Shown here: positions 52,723 to 62,684 of the stretch, one piece after another
How the letters are laid out: every line of letters begins with the position of its first letter
How positions within the stretch are numbered: position 1 is the stretch's first letter
Assembly (NCBI RefSeq): GCF_002356315.1
Contig: NZ_AP018164.1
Location: 2,976,001 to 3,040,000, forward strand
Source of the DNA: Mycobacterium shigaense
Lineage (GTDB): Bacteria > Actinomycetota > Actinomycetes > Mycobacteriales > Mycobacteriaceae
Direction: 5' to 3'
DNA: 64,000 nt
Position numbers and translations under genes: made by a program
The notes under the pieces: model-generated
Database searches by the model: none
Told to the model about the DNA's origin: nothing
What the model saw: only the letters and a program-made list of their open reading frames with translations

Positions 52723-53595
52723 ATGACCGTGGCCTCATCGGCTGCCGCCCGGCATACTCACTTTCCGTCGGCCACCCTCGGCCGATTCGGACGTGCCCCG
52801 GCTCGACTATTGGTCGAGATCGGGCAGATGGTCTGGTTCGCACTCACCGCGATAGCGCAGATCCCCTTCGCCCTGCACCACTACCGCAGAGAGCTCCTGC
52901 GGATGGTTGCCCAGATGGGGATGGGCACCGGCGCGATGGCCGTGGTGGGTGGCACCGCCGCCATCGTCGGCTTCATCACTCTGTCCGCAGGCTCGCTGGT
53001 CGCCATCCAGGGCTACGCGACGCTGGGCAACATCGGTGTCGAAGCATTCACTGGCTTTTTGGCCGCACTGGTCAATGTGCGGTTCGTGGCGCCGGTTGCC
53101 GCCGGGCAGGCGCTGGCCGCCACAGTCGGCGCCGGCGCCACCGCCGAACTGGGCGCCATGCGCATCAGCGAGGAGATCGACGCGCTGGAGGTGATGAGCA
53201 TCCGGTCGGTCGCCTTCCTGGCGTCGACCCGGGTGGTGGCGGGTCTCGTGGTGATCATTCCGCTCTACGGGTTCGCGATGACCATGGCCTTCCTGTCGCA
53301 GCAGGTCACCACGGTTTTGTTCTACGGGCAGTCCATCGGCACGTACAACCACTACTTTCACACCTTCCTGCGCCTCACCGACGTGGGCTGGTCGTTCGCG
53401 GAGGTGATCCTGGTTGCCGTGGTCGTGATGACCACGCATTGCTACTACGGCTACACCGCCACCGGCGGACCGGTCGGTGTCGGTGAAGCGGTCGGCCGAT
53501 CGATGCGACTGTCGTTGATCACGATCGTCGTGGTGGTCGTACTGACTGCCATGGCGGTTTACGGCAAGAGCCCGAACTTCAACCTCACCGTATAG
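52723..53595 (+). CDS. yrbEB: YrbE/MlaE-type permease subunit B of mce transporter
   Basis: A 290-residue permease partner: MGMGTGAMAVVGGTAAIVGF and GAMRISEEIDALEVMSIRSV (EQ-like loop). It pairs with YrbEA to form the inner-membrane channel. The mceA gene starts 3 bp later. Confidence 0.93.
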   Translation: MTVASSAAARHTHFPSATLGRFGRAPARLLVEIGQMVWFALTAIAQIPFALHHYRRELLRMVAQMGMGTGAMAVVGGTAAIVGFITLSAGSLVAIQGYATLGNIGVEAFTGFLAALVNVRFVAPVAAGQALAATVGAGATAELGAMRISEEIDALEVMSIRSVAFLASTRVVAGLVVIIPLYGFAMTMAFLSQQVTTVLFYGQSIGTYNHYFHTFLRLTDVGWSFAEVILVAVVVMTTHCYYGYTATGGPVGVGEAVGRSMRLSLITIVVVVVLTAMAVYGKSPNFNLTV

Positions 53596-53598
53596 CCC

Positions 53599-54906
53599 AT
53601 GACGACCCCGGTGAAACAGCACCCGCCACGTATCCCGCCCTACAAGACCGCGGCCGTAGTGTTCCTGGTGGTCGCCGCGGCGGTACTGGCACTGGTGTGG
53701 TTGCAGTTTCGGGGCGAGCTCACGCCGAAGACGACCTTGACAATGGTGGCTCCCCGGGCGGGTCTGGTGATGGATCCGGGGTCGAAGGTCACTTACAACG
53801 GCGCGGAAATCGGCCGGGTGGCCAGCATTTCGGAGATCCAGCGTGACGGAATGCCAGCGGCCAAGTTCGCCTTGGACGTGAACCCGAGGTACATCAAGCT
53901 GATTCCAGCCAACGTGGACGCCAATATCGCGGCGACGACAATTTTCGGCAACAAGTATGTGTCGCTGACTTCGCCGAAAATACCTACACCACAACGCATC
54001 TCACCACAGCAGGTGATTGATGTGAGGTCGGTGACGACCGAGTTCAACACGCTGTTCGAGACGCTTAACTCGATCGCGGGCAAGGTGGATCCGGTCAAAC
54101 TGAACCTGACGCTGGCCGCGGCCGCTCAGGCATTCACCGGGTTGGGCGACAAGTTCGGGCAGTCGATCGTCAACGCCAACGCCATCCTCGACGACATCAA
54201 TCCGCGGATGCCGCAGATCCGGCGCAACATCCAACAGCTGGTGGCACTTGGCGACACCTACACCAACGCTGCACCGGAACTGTTCGACGCGCTGAAAAAC
54301 GCCGTGATCACGGCGCGCACGCTACACGGGCAGGAAGCCGACCTGGATGCCGCCTTGTTGGCCGCGACCGGACTGGGCAACACGGGCGAAGACATCTTTG
54401 CCCGCGGCGGGCCCTACCTGCAGCGCGGCGCCGCCGATCTGATGCCCACCGCCCAGCTGCTCGACACCTACAGCCCCGAATTCTTTTGCACCATCCGCAA
54501 TTACTACGACGAGGAACCCGCGGCCAATGCGACGACCGGCGGCGGCAACGGCTACGCGTTACGCACCATGACTGAGCTGACATCGGGGTTGGGGGGCATC
54601 CTCACTCTCCCCGGGTTGACCGGCACAGTGGCCACGATGGGCCTCCTAGGATTGGCCGGCGTGGCGGGCGGAGCGCCGAATCCCTATGTCTATCCGGACA
54701 ATCTGCCACGGGTGAACGCGCGCGGCGGTCCCGGCGGCGCGCCGGGATGCTGGCAGTCGATCACCCATGATCTGTGGCCGGCGCCGTCTCTGGTGGTGGA
54801 CACCGGCGCAAGCCTCGCGCCGTACAACCACCTGGACACCGGGTCACCGTACGCAATCGAGTACGTGTGGGGGCGTCAGGTCGGGGACAACACGATCAAC
54901 CCATGA
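53599..54906 (+). CDS. mceA: MceA substrate-binding protein
   Basis: A 435-residue protein with one N-terminal membrane anchor (AAVVFLVVAAAVLALVW), then the MCE/MlaD domain (PRAGLVMDPGSKVTYNGAEI, IFGNKYVSL) and a long helical region (~150-330). Mce proteins A-F form a periplasm-spanning tube for lipid or steroid import. The C-terminus is Gly/Pro-rich with a lone Cys pair. Stop overlaps mceB start. Confidence 0.93.
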   Translation: MTTPVKQHPPRIPPYKTAAVVFLVVAAAVLALVWLQFRGELTPKTTLTMVAPRAGLVMDPGSKVTYNGAEIGRVASISEIQRDGMPAAKFALDVNPRYIKLIPANVDANIAATTIFGNKYVSLTSPKIPTPQRISPQQVIDVRSVTTEFNTLFETLNSIAGKVDPVKLNLTLAAAAQAFTGLGDKFGQSIVNANAILDDINPRMPQIRRNIQQLVALGDTYTNAAPELFDALKNAVITARTLHGQEADLDAALLAATGLGNTGEDIFARGGPYLQRGAADLMPTAQLLDTYSPEFFCTIRNYYDEEPAANATTGGGNGYALRTMTELTSGLGGILTLPGLTGTVATMGLLGLAGVAGGAPNPYVYPDNLPRVNARGGPGGAPGCWQSITHDLWPAPSLVVDTGASLAPYNHLDTGSPYAIEYVWGRQVGDNTINP

Positions 54907-55943
54907 ACACCACCCGCAACGCCATCAAGCTCGGCACCGTCTCGTCGGTGCTGCTGCTGATTACCGTGTCGATCGTCGTGGTGTTCGGTCAGATGCGCTT
55001 CAACAGCACCAACAGCTATTCCGCTGAGTTCAGCAATGCCACCGGGCTGAAGGACGGCCAGTTCGTCCGTGCCTCCGGCGTTGAGGTCGGCAAGGTCGAA
55101 AGGGTGCACTTGATCGAGGGCGGCACCCGGGTACGGGTGGATTTCGCTGTCGACCGCTCGATACCGCTTTACGAGTCGACCACCGCGCAGATCCGCTACC
55201 TCGACCTGTTCGCCGACCGCTATCTGGAACTCAAACGCGGCCAGGGAGAGGGTGCTGACCGCATCCTGCCGCCGGGTGGATTGATCCCCCTGTCCCGGAC
55301 GTCGCCGGCGCTGGATCTGGACGCGCTGATCGGTGGTTTCAAGCCGTTGTTTCGGGCGCTCGATCCGGAAAAGGTCAACACCATCGCATCGGCCATCGTC
55401 AACGTGTTTCAGGGCCAGGGCGGCACGATCAATGACATCCTCGACCAGACCGCACGGCTGACCGCGCACCTGGCAGAACGCGACCAAGCGATCGGTGAGG
55501 TGGTCAAGAACCTGAATATCGTGTTGGACACCACGGTTCGGCATCGCAAGGAATTCGACCAAACCGTCGACAACTTCGAAAAGTTGATCACCGGCCTTGC
55601 CAATCACGCCGATCCCCTCGCCGCCAGCACCGCCAACATCAGCAACGCCGCCGGCACGCTGGCCGACCTGCTGGCCGAGGACCGCGCACTGCTGCACAAG
55701 GAGATCAATTATCTCGAGGCTCTTCAGCAGCCGCTGGTCGATCAAAAAGATCAACTGGGCGACCTGATCCACAAGACGCCGACCGCCCTCAACCTGATCG
55801 GCCGCAGCATCGGCCTCTACGGGGACTGGGTGAACTTCTACCTCTGCGACCTGACGATCAAGTGGAACGGACTTCAGCCCGGCGGCCCAGTCCGCACGGT
55901 CAGGATCTGGCAGCAGCCCACAGGTAGGTGCACGCCGCAATGA
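54903..55943 (+). CDS. mceB: MceB substrate-binding protein
   Basis: A 346-residue Mce protein: anchor SSVLLLITVSIVVVFGQ, MCE domain GLKDGQFVRASGVEVGKVER and YLDLFADRYLELKRG. Helical region with VVKNLNIVLDTTVRHRKEFD. ATG overlaps mceA stop (ATGA) and its stop overlaps mceC start. No defects seen. Confidence 0.93.
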   Translation: MNTTRNAIKLGTVSSVLLLITVSIVVVFGQMRFNSTNSYSAEFSNATGLKDGQFVRASGVEVGKVERVHLIEGGTRVRVDFAVDRSIPLYESTTAQIRYLDLFADRYLELKRGQGEGADRILPPGGLIPLSRTSPALDLDALIGGFKPLFRALDPEKVNTIASAIVNVFQGQGGTINDILDQTARLTAHLAERDQAIGEVVKNLNIVLDTTVRHRKEFDQTVDNFEKLITGLANHADPLAASTANISNAAGTLADLLAEDRALLHKEINYLEALQQPLVDQKDQLGDLIHKTPTALNLIGRSIGLYGDWVNFYLCDLTIKWNGLQPGGPVRTVRIWQQPTGRCTPQ

Positions 55944-57487
55944 GGACCCTGACGGAATTCAACCGCGGCCGGGCCGGGCTGATGGGCGCCGGCGTGCTGG
56001 TGCTCGTCTTGGCCGTCGGCCAGAGCTTCACCAGTGTCCCAATGCTGTTCGCCAGCCCCAGCTACTACGGGCAGTTCTCCGACACGGGTCAATTGAGCAA
56101 GAACGACAAGGTACGCATCTCCGGCGTGAATGTCGGCACCGTGCAGGCGCTCGAAATCGACGGCGACCACGTCGTCATCAAGTTCGACATCGGCGCCAAC
56201 ACCATCGGCACCGAAAGCCGGCTCGCGATCAAGACCGACACCATCCTGGGTAAGAAGGTGCTCGAGATCGAGCCGCGGGGCACCCGGACGCTGCGGCCCG
56301 GGGGTGTGCTGCCGCTGGGCCAAAGCACCACCCCCTATCAGCTCTACGACGCGGTCTTCGACGTCAACAAGGCCGCCGAGGGCTGGGACATCGACAGCGT
56401 CAAACAGTCGCTGAACGTGTTGACGCAGACCATCGATCAGACCTACCCACACCTCAGCCCGGCGCTCGACGGTCTGGCCAAGTTCTCCGACACGATCGGT
56501 AAGCGCGACGAAGAGATCAAACACCTACTCGCTCAGGCCAATCAGGTGGCCGGCGTGCTCGGTGATCGCAGCGAACAAATCAACCGGCTGCTTGTCAACG
56601 CCAAGGCCCTTCTTGCCGCGTTCAACGACCGCGGCCGGGCCATCGACGCCCTGCTGCACAACATTTCCGCGTTCTCACAGCAGGTGCAGGGATTCATCGA
56701 CGACAACCCGAACCTGAATCCGGTATTGGATCAATTGCACGCCTTGTCCGACGTGCTGGTGGCCCGCAAGGACGACCTGGCTCAAACTCTCACGTACGTA
56801 AGCCAATTCGCCGCATCATTAGGCGAATCCGTCGCGTCCGGACCGTACTTCAAGATAGTCCTGTCCAATCTGCTGCCGTACTGGGCGTTGCAACCGTTTG
56901 TCGACGCCGCGTTCAAGAAGCGTGGTATCGATCCCGAGGACTTCTGGCGCAGCGCCGGCCTGCCCGCGTTCCGCTGGCCCGACCCCAACGGAACCCGATT
57001 CCCCAATGGCGCGCCGCCGCCCGCACCCCCCGTGCAGGAAGGCACCCCCGATCATCCGGGACCGGCCTTCCCGCCGGGCACGGCGTGTTCCTACGTGCCG
57101 GGGCCCGGCGCTTCCCCGCGACCGTGGAACCCGCTGCCGTGCGCGGGCATGGACGTCGGCCCGTTCGGCGGAAATTTCCCGGCACCGATCGACGTGCAAA
57201 CGTCGCCGCCCAACCCGAATGGGCTGCCGCCGACAGCGGGGATCCCCATCGCCGGGCGGCCAGGCGAGCCGCCACCGGAGGTCCCGGGCACACCGGTGCC
57301 GCTGCCACTCAACGCGCCGCCGGGGGCGCGCACCGAAAACCTGCAACCGGCGGGTCCACCCCCTGCACCGTCGACATTCGCGCCGGGGCCCCCCGCGCCC
57401 CCGGGACCCGGGCAGCAGCTGCCGGCACCGTTCATCAACCCCGGCGGCACGGGTGGTAGCGGCATCGCGGGAGGTAGCCAGAATTGA
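55940..57487 (+). CDS. mceC: MceC substrate-binding protein with Pro-rich C-terminus
   Basis: A 515-residue Mce protein: anchor LMGAGVLVLVLAVGQSF, MCE domain GQLSKNDKVRISGVNVGTVQ, helical part to ~330, then about 170 residues very rich in Pro/Gly (GAPPPAPPVQEGTPDHPGPA and similar). The tail could extend through the peptidoglycan layer. ATG overlaps mceB stop. Confidence 0.92.
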   Translation: MRTLTEFNRGRAGLMGAGVLVLVLAVGQSFTSVPMLFASPSYYGQFSDTGQLSKNDKVRISGVNVGTVQALEIDGDHVVIKFDIGANTIGTESRLAIKTDTILGKKVLEIEPRGTRTLRPGGVLPLGQSTTPYQLYDAVFDVNKAAEGWDIDSVKQSLNVLTQTIDQTYPHLSPALDGLAKFSDTIGKRDEEIKHLLAQANQVAGVLGDRSEQINRLLVNAKALLAAFNDRGRAIDALLHNISAFSQQVQGFIDDNPNLNPVLDQLHALSDVLVARKDDLAQTLTYVSQFAASLGESVASGPYFKIVLSNLLPYWALQPFVDAAFKKRGIDPEDFWRSAGLPAFRWPDPNGTRFPNGAPPPAPPVQEGTPDHPGPAFPPGTACSYVPGPGASPRPWNPLPCAGMDVGPFGGNFPAPIDVQTSPPNPNGLPPTAGIPIAGRPGEPPPEVPGTPVPLPLNAPPGARTENLQPAGPPPAPSTFAPGPPAPPGPGQQLPAPFINPGGTGGSGIAGGSQN

Positions 57488-59064
57488 GCAGCATCATCGC
57501 TAGCCGAAACCTACGCTCCCGCAACGTGATCGCAGCGCTGGTAGTGGTGCTGGCGCTGGCCGCCGGGTTCGTCGGCTGGCACCTCTACCAGAAGTTGACC
57601 ACCAACACCGTGGTCGCGTACCTTCCCGCGGCGAACGCGCTCTATTCCGGGGACAAGGTCCAGATCATGGGCGTCCGCGTCGGATCGGTCGACAGGATCG
57701 AGCCGGCCGGCGGCAGGATGAAGGTGACGTTCCACTACAGCAATAAATACAAGGTGCCCGCCAACGCGTCCGCCGTGGTCCTGAACCCGACCGTGGTGGC
57801 GTCCCGGAGCATTCAACTGGAGCCGCCCTACAAAGGCGGCCCGGTGATGGGTGACCACGCGGTGATCCCCATCGAGCGCACCCAGCTGCCGACCGAGTTC
57901 GATCAGCTGCGCGAGAGCGTCGCCAACACCATCAACAAACTCGGCCCGACGCCCGAGCAGCCCAAGGGCCCCTTCGGAGGCCTTGTCGAGTCCTACGCAG
58001 ACGGGCTGGCCGGCAAGGGCAAGGAGATCAACACCACGCTGAACAGCCTGTCGCGGTCGTTGACTGCGCTGAATCAGGGGCGTGGGGACTTCTTCGCGGT
58101 GGTACACAGCCTGGCACAGTTCGTCAATGCCCTGCACAAAGACGACCAGCAGCTCGTCGCCCTGAACAACAACCTGGCCCAATTCACCGACAAACTCGCG
58201 GGATCGGGCTCAGACCTCTCCGGCGCGATACAGCAGTTCGACCGACTGATCGCTACACTGCGGCCGTTCTTGTCCAAGAACCGCCAGGTGCTCGCGCGCG
58301 ACATCGACAACCTCGCCAACCTGACCACCACGCTGGTCCAACCCGAGCCGCTGAATGGGTTGGAGACAGCCCTGCACGTCCTGCCGACGTTGGAGACGAA
58401 CCTCAGTCAGATTTATCACCCCGCGCACGGCGCGGTCATGTCCATCCCGGCAATACCGAACTTCGCGAACCCAATGCAGTTCTTCTGCAGCATGATTCAG
58501 GCTGGCAGCCGGCTGGGCTACCAGGAATCCGCCGAACTGTGCGCGCAGTACCTGGCGCCGATTCTCGATGCAATCAAGTTCAACTACTTGCCGTTCGGGC
58601 TGAATCTGTTCAGCACAGCCGAGACGCTACCCAAGGAAGTCGCCTACTCCGAGCCCCGGCTACGGCCACCGAACGGGTACAAGGACACCACGGTGCCGGG
58701 GATCTGGGTGCCGGACACCCCGTTGTCGCATCGCAACGCCCAGCCCGGCTGGGTTGTCGCGCCGGGCATGCAGGGTACCCAGGTCGGGCCGGTCACGGCG
58801 AGCCTGCTGACCCCTGAATCCCTGGCCGAACTGATGGGCGGCGCCGACAGCGCGCCCCCGCCACCCGGGCCGCAGACCCCGCCCGGACCGCCGAATGCGT
58901 ACGACGAGAACCCGATCGCACCGGTCATCGGACAGATCCCGCCGCAGGTGCCGATCCCGCCACCGGCACCGGCACCCGGTGTGGTCCCGGGACCGGTCGC
59001 ACCGACTCCGGCTGGACCACCGCCGCCCGCGCAGGTGGCCGCAGCGACGGGCCCAGGTTCGTGA
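57484..59064 (+). CDS. mceD: MceD substrate-binding protein
   Basis: A 526-residue Mce protein: anchor VIAALVVVLALAAGFVGWHLY, MCE domain YSGDKVQIMGVRVGSVDRIE, and a Pro-rich tail (PPPPGPQTPPGPPNAYDENP). TTG start overlaps the mceC stop; no ATG is better placed. Its stop overlaps the mceE start. Confidence 0.92.
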   Translation: MSSIIASRNLRSRNVIAALVVVLALAAGFVGWHLYQKLTTNTVVAYLPAANALYSGDKVQIMGVRVGSVDRIEPAGGRMKVTFHYSNKYKVPANASAVVLNPTVVASRSIQLEPPYKGGPVMGDHAVIPIERTQLPTEFDQLRESVANTINKLGPTPEQPKGPFGGLVESYADGLAGKGKEINTTLNSLSRSLTALNQGRGDFFAVVHSLAQFVNALHKDDQQLVALNNNLAQFTDKLAGSGSDLSGAIQQFDRLIATLRPFLSKNRQVLARDIDNLANLTTTLVQPEPLNGLETALHVLPTLETNLSQIYHPAHGAVMSIPAIPNFANPMQFFCSMIQAGSRLGYQESAELCAQYLAPILDAIKFNYLPFGLNLFSTAETLPKEVAYSEPRLRPPNGYKDTTVPGIWVPDTPLSHRNAQPGWVVAPGMQGTQVGPVTASLLTPESLAELMGGADSAPPPPGPQTPPGPPNAYDENPIAPVIGQIPPQVPIPPPAPAPGVVPGPVAPTPAGPPPPAQVAAATGPGS

Positions 59065-60245
59065 CAGTCTCAACGACGTTGTGCGCGTTTAGGTTTCGCG
59101 CTCAGCACCGAGCCTGGCAGGGCCTGGCCCTACTGGCGGCGGCCGTGGCGCTGACGTCGTGTGCGAGGTGGCACGGCATCGCGAATGTCCCGATGCCCGG
59201 TGGGCCGGGCAGCGGGCCCGGCTCCTACACCGTCTACGTGCAGATGCCCGACACGCTGGCCCTGAACGACAACAGCCGGGTGCGGGTAGCCGACGTCTTT
59301 GTCGGCACGGTGCGCGCGATCCGCCTGAAGGACTGGGTTGCCACGCTGACGCTTCGCCTGGACAAGAGCGTCAAATTACCCAAGAACGCCACCGCCAAGA
59401 TCGGGCAGACGAGCCTGTTGGGCTCGCAGCACATCGAACTGGCAGCGCCGCCCAACCCGTCGCCGGAGCCGCTGCGGGACGGCGACACCATTGCGCTGAA
59501 GAATTCGTCCGCCTACCCCACCACTGAGCAGACGCTGGCCAGTCTCGCGCTGATCTTGCGCGGGGGTGGCATCCCGAACCTCGAAGTGTTGCAGAACGAG
59601 GTCTTCAACATCGTGAACGGGCGGTCCGACCAGATCCGAACCTTCGTCGGCAAGCTCGACACCTTCACCGCCCGACTCGACGAACAGCGTGAGGACATCA
59701 CCCGGGCCATCGATTCCACCAACCGGCTGTTGACCTACGTGAGCTCACGCTCCGACGTCTTGGATCGCGTCCTCACCGAATTCCCGCCGCTGATCAAACA
59801 TTTCGCCGACAAGCAGCAGCTCTTGATCGACGCGGTCGATGCGACGGGACGGCTCAGCGCGGTCGCCGACAAATACCTGTCCGCGTCGCGCGGCGACCTG
59901 CACCATGATTTACTGGCGCTGCAGTGCCCGCTGCGGGAACTCGGCCGCGCCTCGCCGTATCTGATTCGCGCCCTCAAGCTGATTCTCGTCCGGCCGTTCG
60001 ACGTCGACGCCGTACCGAAGGCGTTTCGCGGCGACTACTTCAACTTGTCGCTGACGCTCGACCTGACCCTCAGCTCCGTCGACAACGCGTTCCTCACCGG
60101 GACCGGACTCTCCGGGGCGTTGCGCGCGCTCGAGCAGTCGTGGGGCCGCGACCCGGAAACGATGATCCCCGACGTCCGATACACGCCCAACCCCAACGAC
60201 GCCCCGGGCGGGCCTTTGGTCGAAAGGGCAGATAGGCAATGCTGA
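59061..60245 (+). CDS. mceE: MceE lipoprotein (LprK-like)
   Basis: A 394-residue lipoprotein. Lipobox LTSC near residue 34 after a hydrophobic signal (GLALLAAAVALTSC). MCE domain LNDNSRVRVADVFVGTVRAI. This is the lipid-anchored subunit typical of position E in mce operons. GTG start overlapping mceD stop; its own stop overlaps mceF start by 7 bp. Confidence 0.93.
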   Translation: MTVSTTLCAFRFRAQHRAWQGLALLAAAVALTSCARWHGIANVPMPGGPGSGPGSYTVYVQMPDTLALNDNSRVRVADVFVGTVRAIRLKDWVATLTLRLDKSVKLPKNATAKIGQTSLLGSQHIELAAPPNPSPEPLRDGDTIALKNSSAYPTTEQTLASLALILRGGGIPNLEVLQNEVFNIVNGRSDQIRTFVGKLDTFTARLDEQREDITRAIDSTNRLLTYVSSRSDVLDRVLTEFPPLIKHFADKQQLLIDAVDATGRLSAVADKYLSASRGDLHHDLLALQCPLRELGRASPYLIRALKLILVRPFDVDAVPKAFRGDYFNLSLTLDLTLSSVDNAFLTGTGLSGALRALEQSWGRDPETMIPDVRYTPNPNDAPGGPLVERADRQC

Positions 60246-61789
60246 CCCGATTCATCTGGCGCCAGCTGATCGTCTTCGGCATCCTGAGCGTCATCACCGC
60301 GATCGCCTTGGGGTGGTACTACTTGCAGATTCCCACCGCGGCAGGAATCGGCCAGTACACATTGAAGGCGGACCTGCCCAAGTCGGGCGGTCTGTACAAA
60401 ACGGCCAACGTGACTTATCGCGGTGCCACCATCGGCACGGTCACCGACGTCGAGCCGACCGAGACGGGCGCGCAAGTGACCTTGAGTATCGCCGACAGCT
60501 ACAAGATCCCGGTCGACGCGTCGGCGAACGTGCATTCGGTGTCGGCCGTCGGGGAGCAGTACCTGGACCTGGTGTCGGTAGGCAATCCGGGCCAATACTT
60601 TTCGCCCGGGCAGACGATCACCAAGGGCACCGTGCCCACCGAGATCGGGCCGGCGTTGGATGCCGCCAATCGCGGGCTGGCCGTGCTGCCGACGGAAAAG
60701 ATTGCCTCGTTGCTCGACGAAACAGCCAAAGCGGTAGGCGGTTTCGGCCCCGCGCTGCAACGACTGGTCGATGCTACGCAGGCGATCGCGGGCGACTTCA
60801 AGGCCAACATCGGCGACGTCAATGACATCATCGAAAATTCAAGCCCGGTCGTCGACAGCCAGGTCAACTCCGGTGATTCGATCCGGCGCTGGTCTCACAA
60901 CCTGGACATCCTGGCCGCGCAAAGCGCGGAAAACGACCAGCACGTGCAAAGTATTCTGGCCCATGCCGCGCCGACCACCGATCAGGTCAACGAGGTGTTC
61001 GGCGACGTTCGCGAGTCACTGCCGCAGACACTGGCGAATCTCGAGATCGTGCTGGAGATGCTGAAGCGCTACCACAAGGGCGTCGAACAGCTGCTGGTGG
61101 CTTACCCGCAGGGGGCAACGGAAGGCCAGACGGTGACAACGCCTTTCCCGGGCTACGCCGCTCTCGGCACCTCGCTGACCATCAATCAGCCCCCACCGTG
61201 CCTGACCGGCTTTCTGCCGGCAGCGCAGTGGCGGTCTCCGGCGGACACGAGCCTGGCGCCGATGCCGTCCGGAACGTATTGCAAGATCCCGCAAGACTTT
61301 CCGGCCAACGCCGTGCGGGGGGCACGTAACCTTCCGTGCGTCGACGTCCCCGGTAAGCGCGCCGCGACGCCGCGGGAGTGCCGCGACCCCAAGCCCTACG
61401 TCCCGTCGGGCACCAACCCGTGGTACGGCGACCCGAACCAGATCCTGACCTGCCCGGCGCCCGCGGCGCGCTGCGACCAGCCCGTCAAGCCCGGTCAGGT
61501 GATGCCCGCGCCATCGATCGATAACGGCGTCAACCCCGCGCCGTCCGACCGGGTGGCTGGAACCCCCCCGCCCATCAGCGATGTACTGCAGCGACCGCGA
61601 TCTGGGACCGTCGAGTGCAACGGGCAGCAGCCGAATCCGTGCGTCTACCTCCCCAGCGGTCCTCCGCCGGCTGTTTACACTCCGCAAAGCGGTGAACTGG
61701 TCGGGCCCGACGGGGTCAGGTACCGGGTCGAGAATTCGAACAAAACGGGCGACGACGGATGGAAGGACATGCTGGCACCGCCCGATTGA
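60239..61789 (+). CDS. mceF: MceF substrate-binding protein
   Basis: A 516-residue Mce protein: anchor QLIVFGILSVITAIALGWYY, MCE domain KSGGLYKTANVTYRGATIGT, helical region, and a Cys-containing Pro-rich tail (PPPISDVLQRPRSGTVECNG). Last gene of the operon; accessory mas/mam genes usually found downstream are absent here. Confidence 0.92.
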   Translation: MLTRFIWRQLIVFGILSVITAIALGWYYLQIPTAAGIGQYTLKADLPKSGGLYKTANVTYRGATIGTVTDVEPTETGAQVTLSIADSYKIPVDASANVHSVSAVGEQYLDLVSVGNPGQYFSPGQTITKGTVPTEIGPALDAANRGLAVLPTEKIASLLDETAKAVGGFGPALQRLVDATQAIAGDFKANIGDVNDIIENSSPVVDSQVNSGDSIRRWSHNLDILAAQSAENDQHVQSILAHAAPTTDQVNEVFGDVRESLPQTLANLEIVLEMLKRYHKGVEQLLVAYPQGATEGQTVTTPFPGYAALGTSLTINQPPPCLTGFLPAAQWRSPADTSLAPMPSGTYCKIPQDFPANAVRGARNLPCVDVPGKRAATPRECRDPKPYVPSGTNPWYGDPNQILTCPAPAARCDQPVKPGQVMPAPSIDNGVNPAPSDRVAGTPPPISDVLQRPRSGTVECNGQQPNPCVYLPSGPPPAVYTPQSGELVGPDGVRYRVENSNKTGDDGWKDMLAPPD

Positions 61790-62020
61790 GCCACCACACG
61801 TGGGACGTCGACGGCCCCGGGCCGCCTCGGCTACGCGCAATCACCTCGGGCTCCATAGCCCGTGATGCATCAATCCCGGACACTCACAGCACCTTTCACC
61901 CCCTGGCCGGTAACCCGGGTGAGCTACGTCGCGGAAGTCTGCGAGGTGCCGCGGACCCGAATGGGCTATACTGACCGCACGTACAGTCATATCCCGGTGC
62001 AACCCACGGATCGGAGCGAA

Positions 62021-62515
62021 ATGCGGGAAGTGATCGGCCTGGGCCAGCTCCGGAGCAACGCCTGTCGGTACCTTGAGCGGGTTGCCGCCGGAGAAACCAT
62101 CGATGTCGTCCGTCGCGGCAAGTTGGTGGCACGAATTGTCTCGGTCGGCGACTGGAGGGTGGCTCCGATCCCGGCGCGGTCCGTCGAAGTCGCGACACCG
62201 GAGGCTGGCGGCTGGGTAGGACTGCACGAACTGCGAACACGTGCCGGACGGTGCCTCGATCGGGTTGCGGCCGGCGAGACGGTTTGTGTCGTCCGTGGCG
62301 GCAGATTACTGGCGCAGATCGTGCCGGCCGGTGCTTCCAGCACGACCCCGAGCCACGCGGACGGTGGCCGGCGGATCGAGCTTGACGAACTGCGAAAGCG
62401 TGCGGGGCGTTATTTCGACAAGGTCGCGGCGGGACAGACGATTGAGGTCAGCCGTGGCGGCGAGCTAGTTGCTCGGATCGTGTCGGCCGCTAAGAAGACA
62501 ACCGCAGGGGCCTGA
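62021..62515 (+). CDS. Protein of three tandem Phd/YefM-like (prevent-host-death) repeats
   Basis: A 164-residue protein built of three copies of the short Phd/YefM N-terminal motif: LGQLRSNACRYLERVAAGET, LHELRTRAGRCLDRVAAGET and LDELRKRAGRYFDKVAAGQT, each followed by a RRGKLVARIV-type strand. Single-domain Phd antitoxins repress their own operon and neutralise a toxin. No toxin gene is adjacent. Start 62021 with GGAGCG upstream; the longer frame from 61862 looks spurious. A TATACT element at about 61965 and a palindrome-like ACTG...CAGT just after may be its promoter/operator. Confidence 0.75.
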   Translation: MREVIGLGQLRSNACRYLERVAAGETIDVVRRGKLVARIVSVGDWRVAPIPARSVEVATPEAGGWVGLHELRTRAGRCLDRVAAGETVCVVRGGRLLAQIVPAGASSTTPSHADGGRRIELDELRKRAGRYFDKVAAGQTIEVSRGGELVARIVSAAKKTTAGA

Positions 62516-62684
62516 TCGCGGCGCTGCGTCCCCCGGCATGAAAATCGGCTCGCCGTAACCACGCAATCGACCAGCGCGCCATTGACGCGTGGCTCCCATC
62601 GCTTGCGCCATGATGCCGACGTCGGCAGTAGAATCGCGAGTCGTTCGACGGCCAGCGCCCTGGGAGTGCACATATGTGGTCATC

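Noticed and set aside
57000-57480. Apparent internal repeats in the mceC C-terminus
   Set aside because: Pro/Gly codon bias gives repetitive text; typical for Mce C-terminal tails, no true tandem unit.
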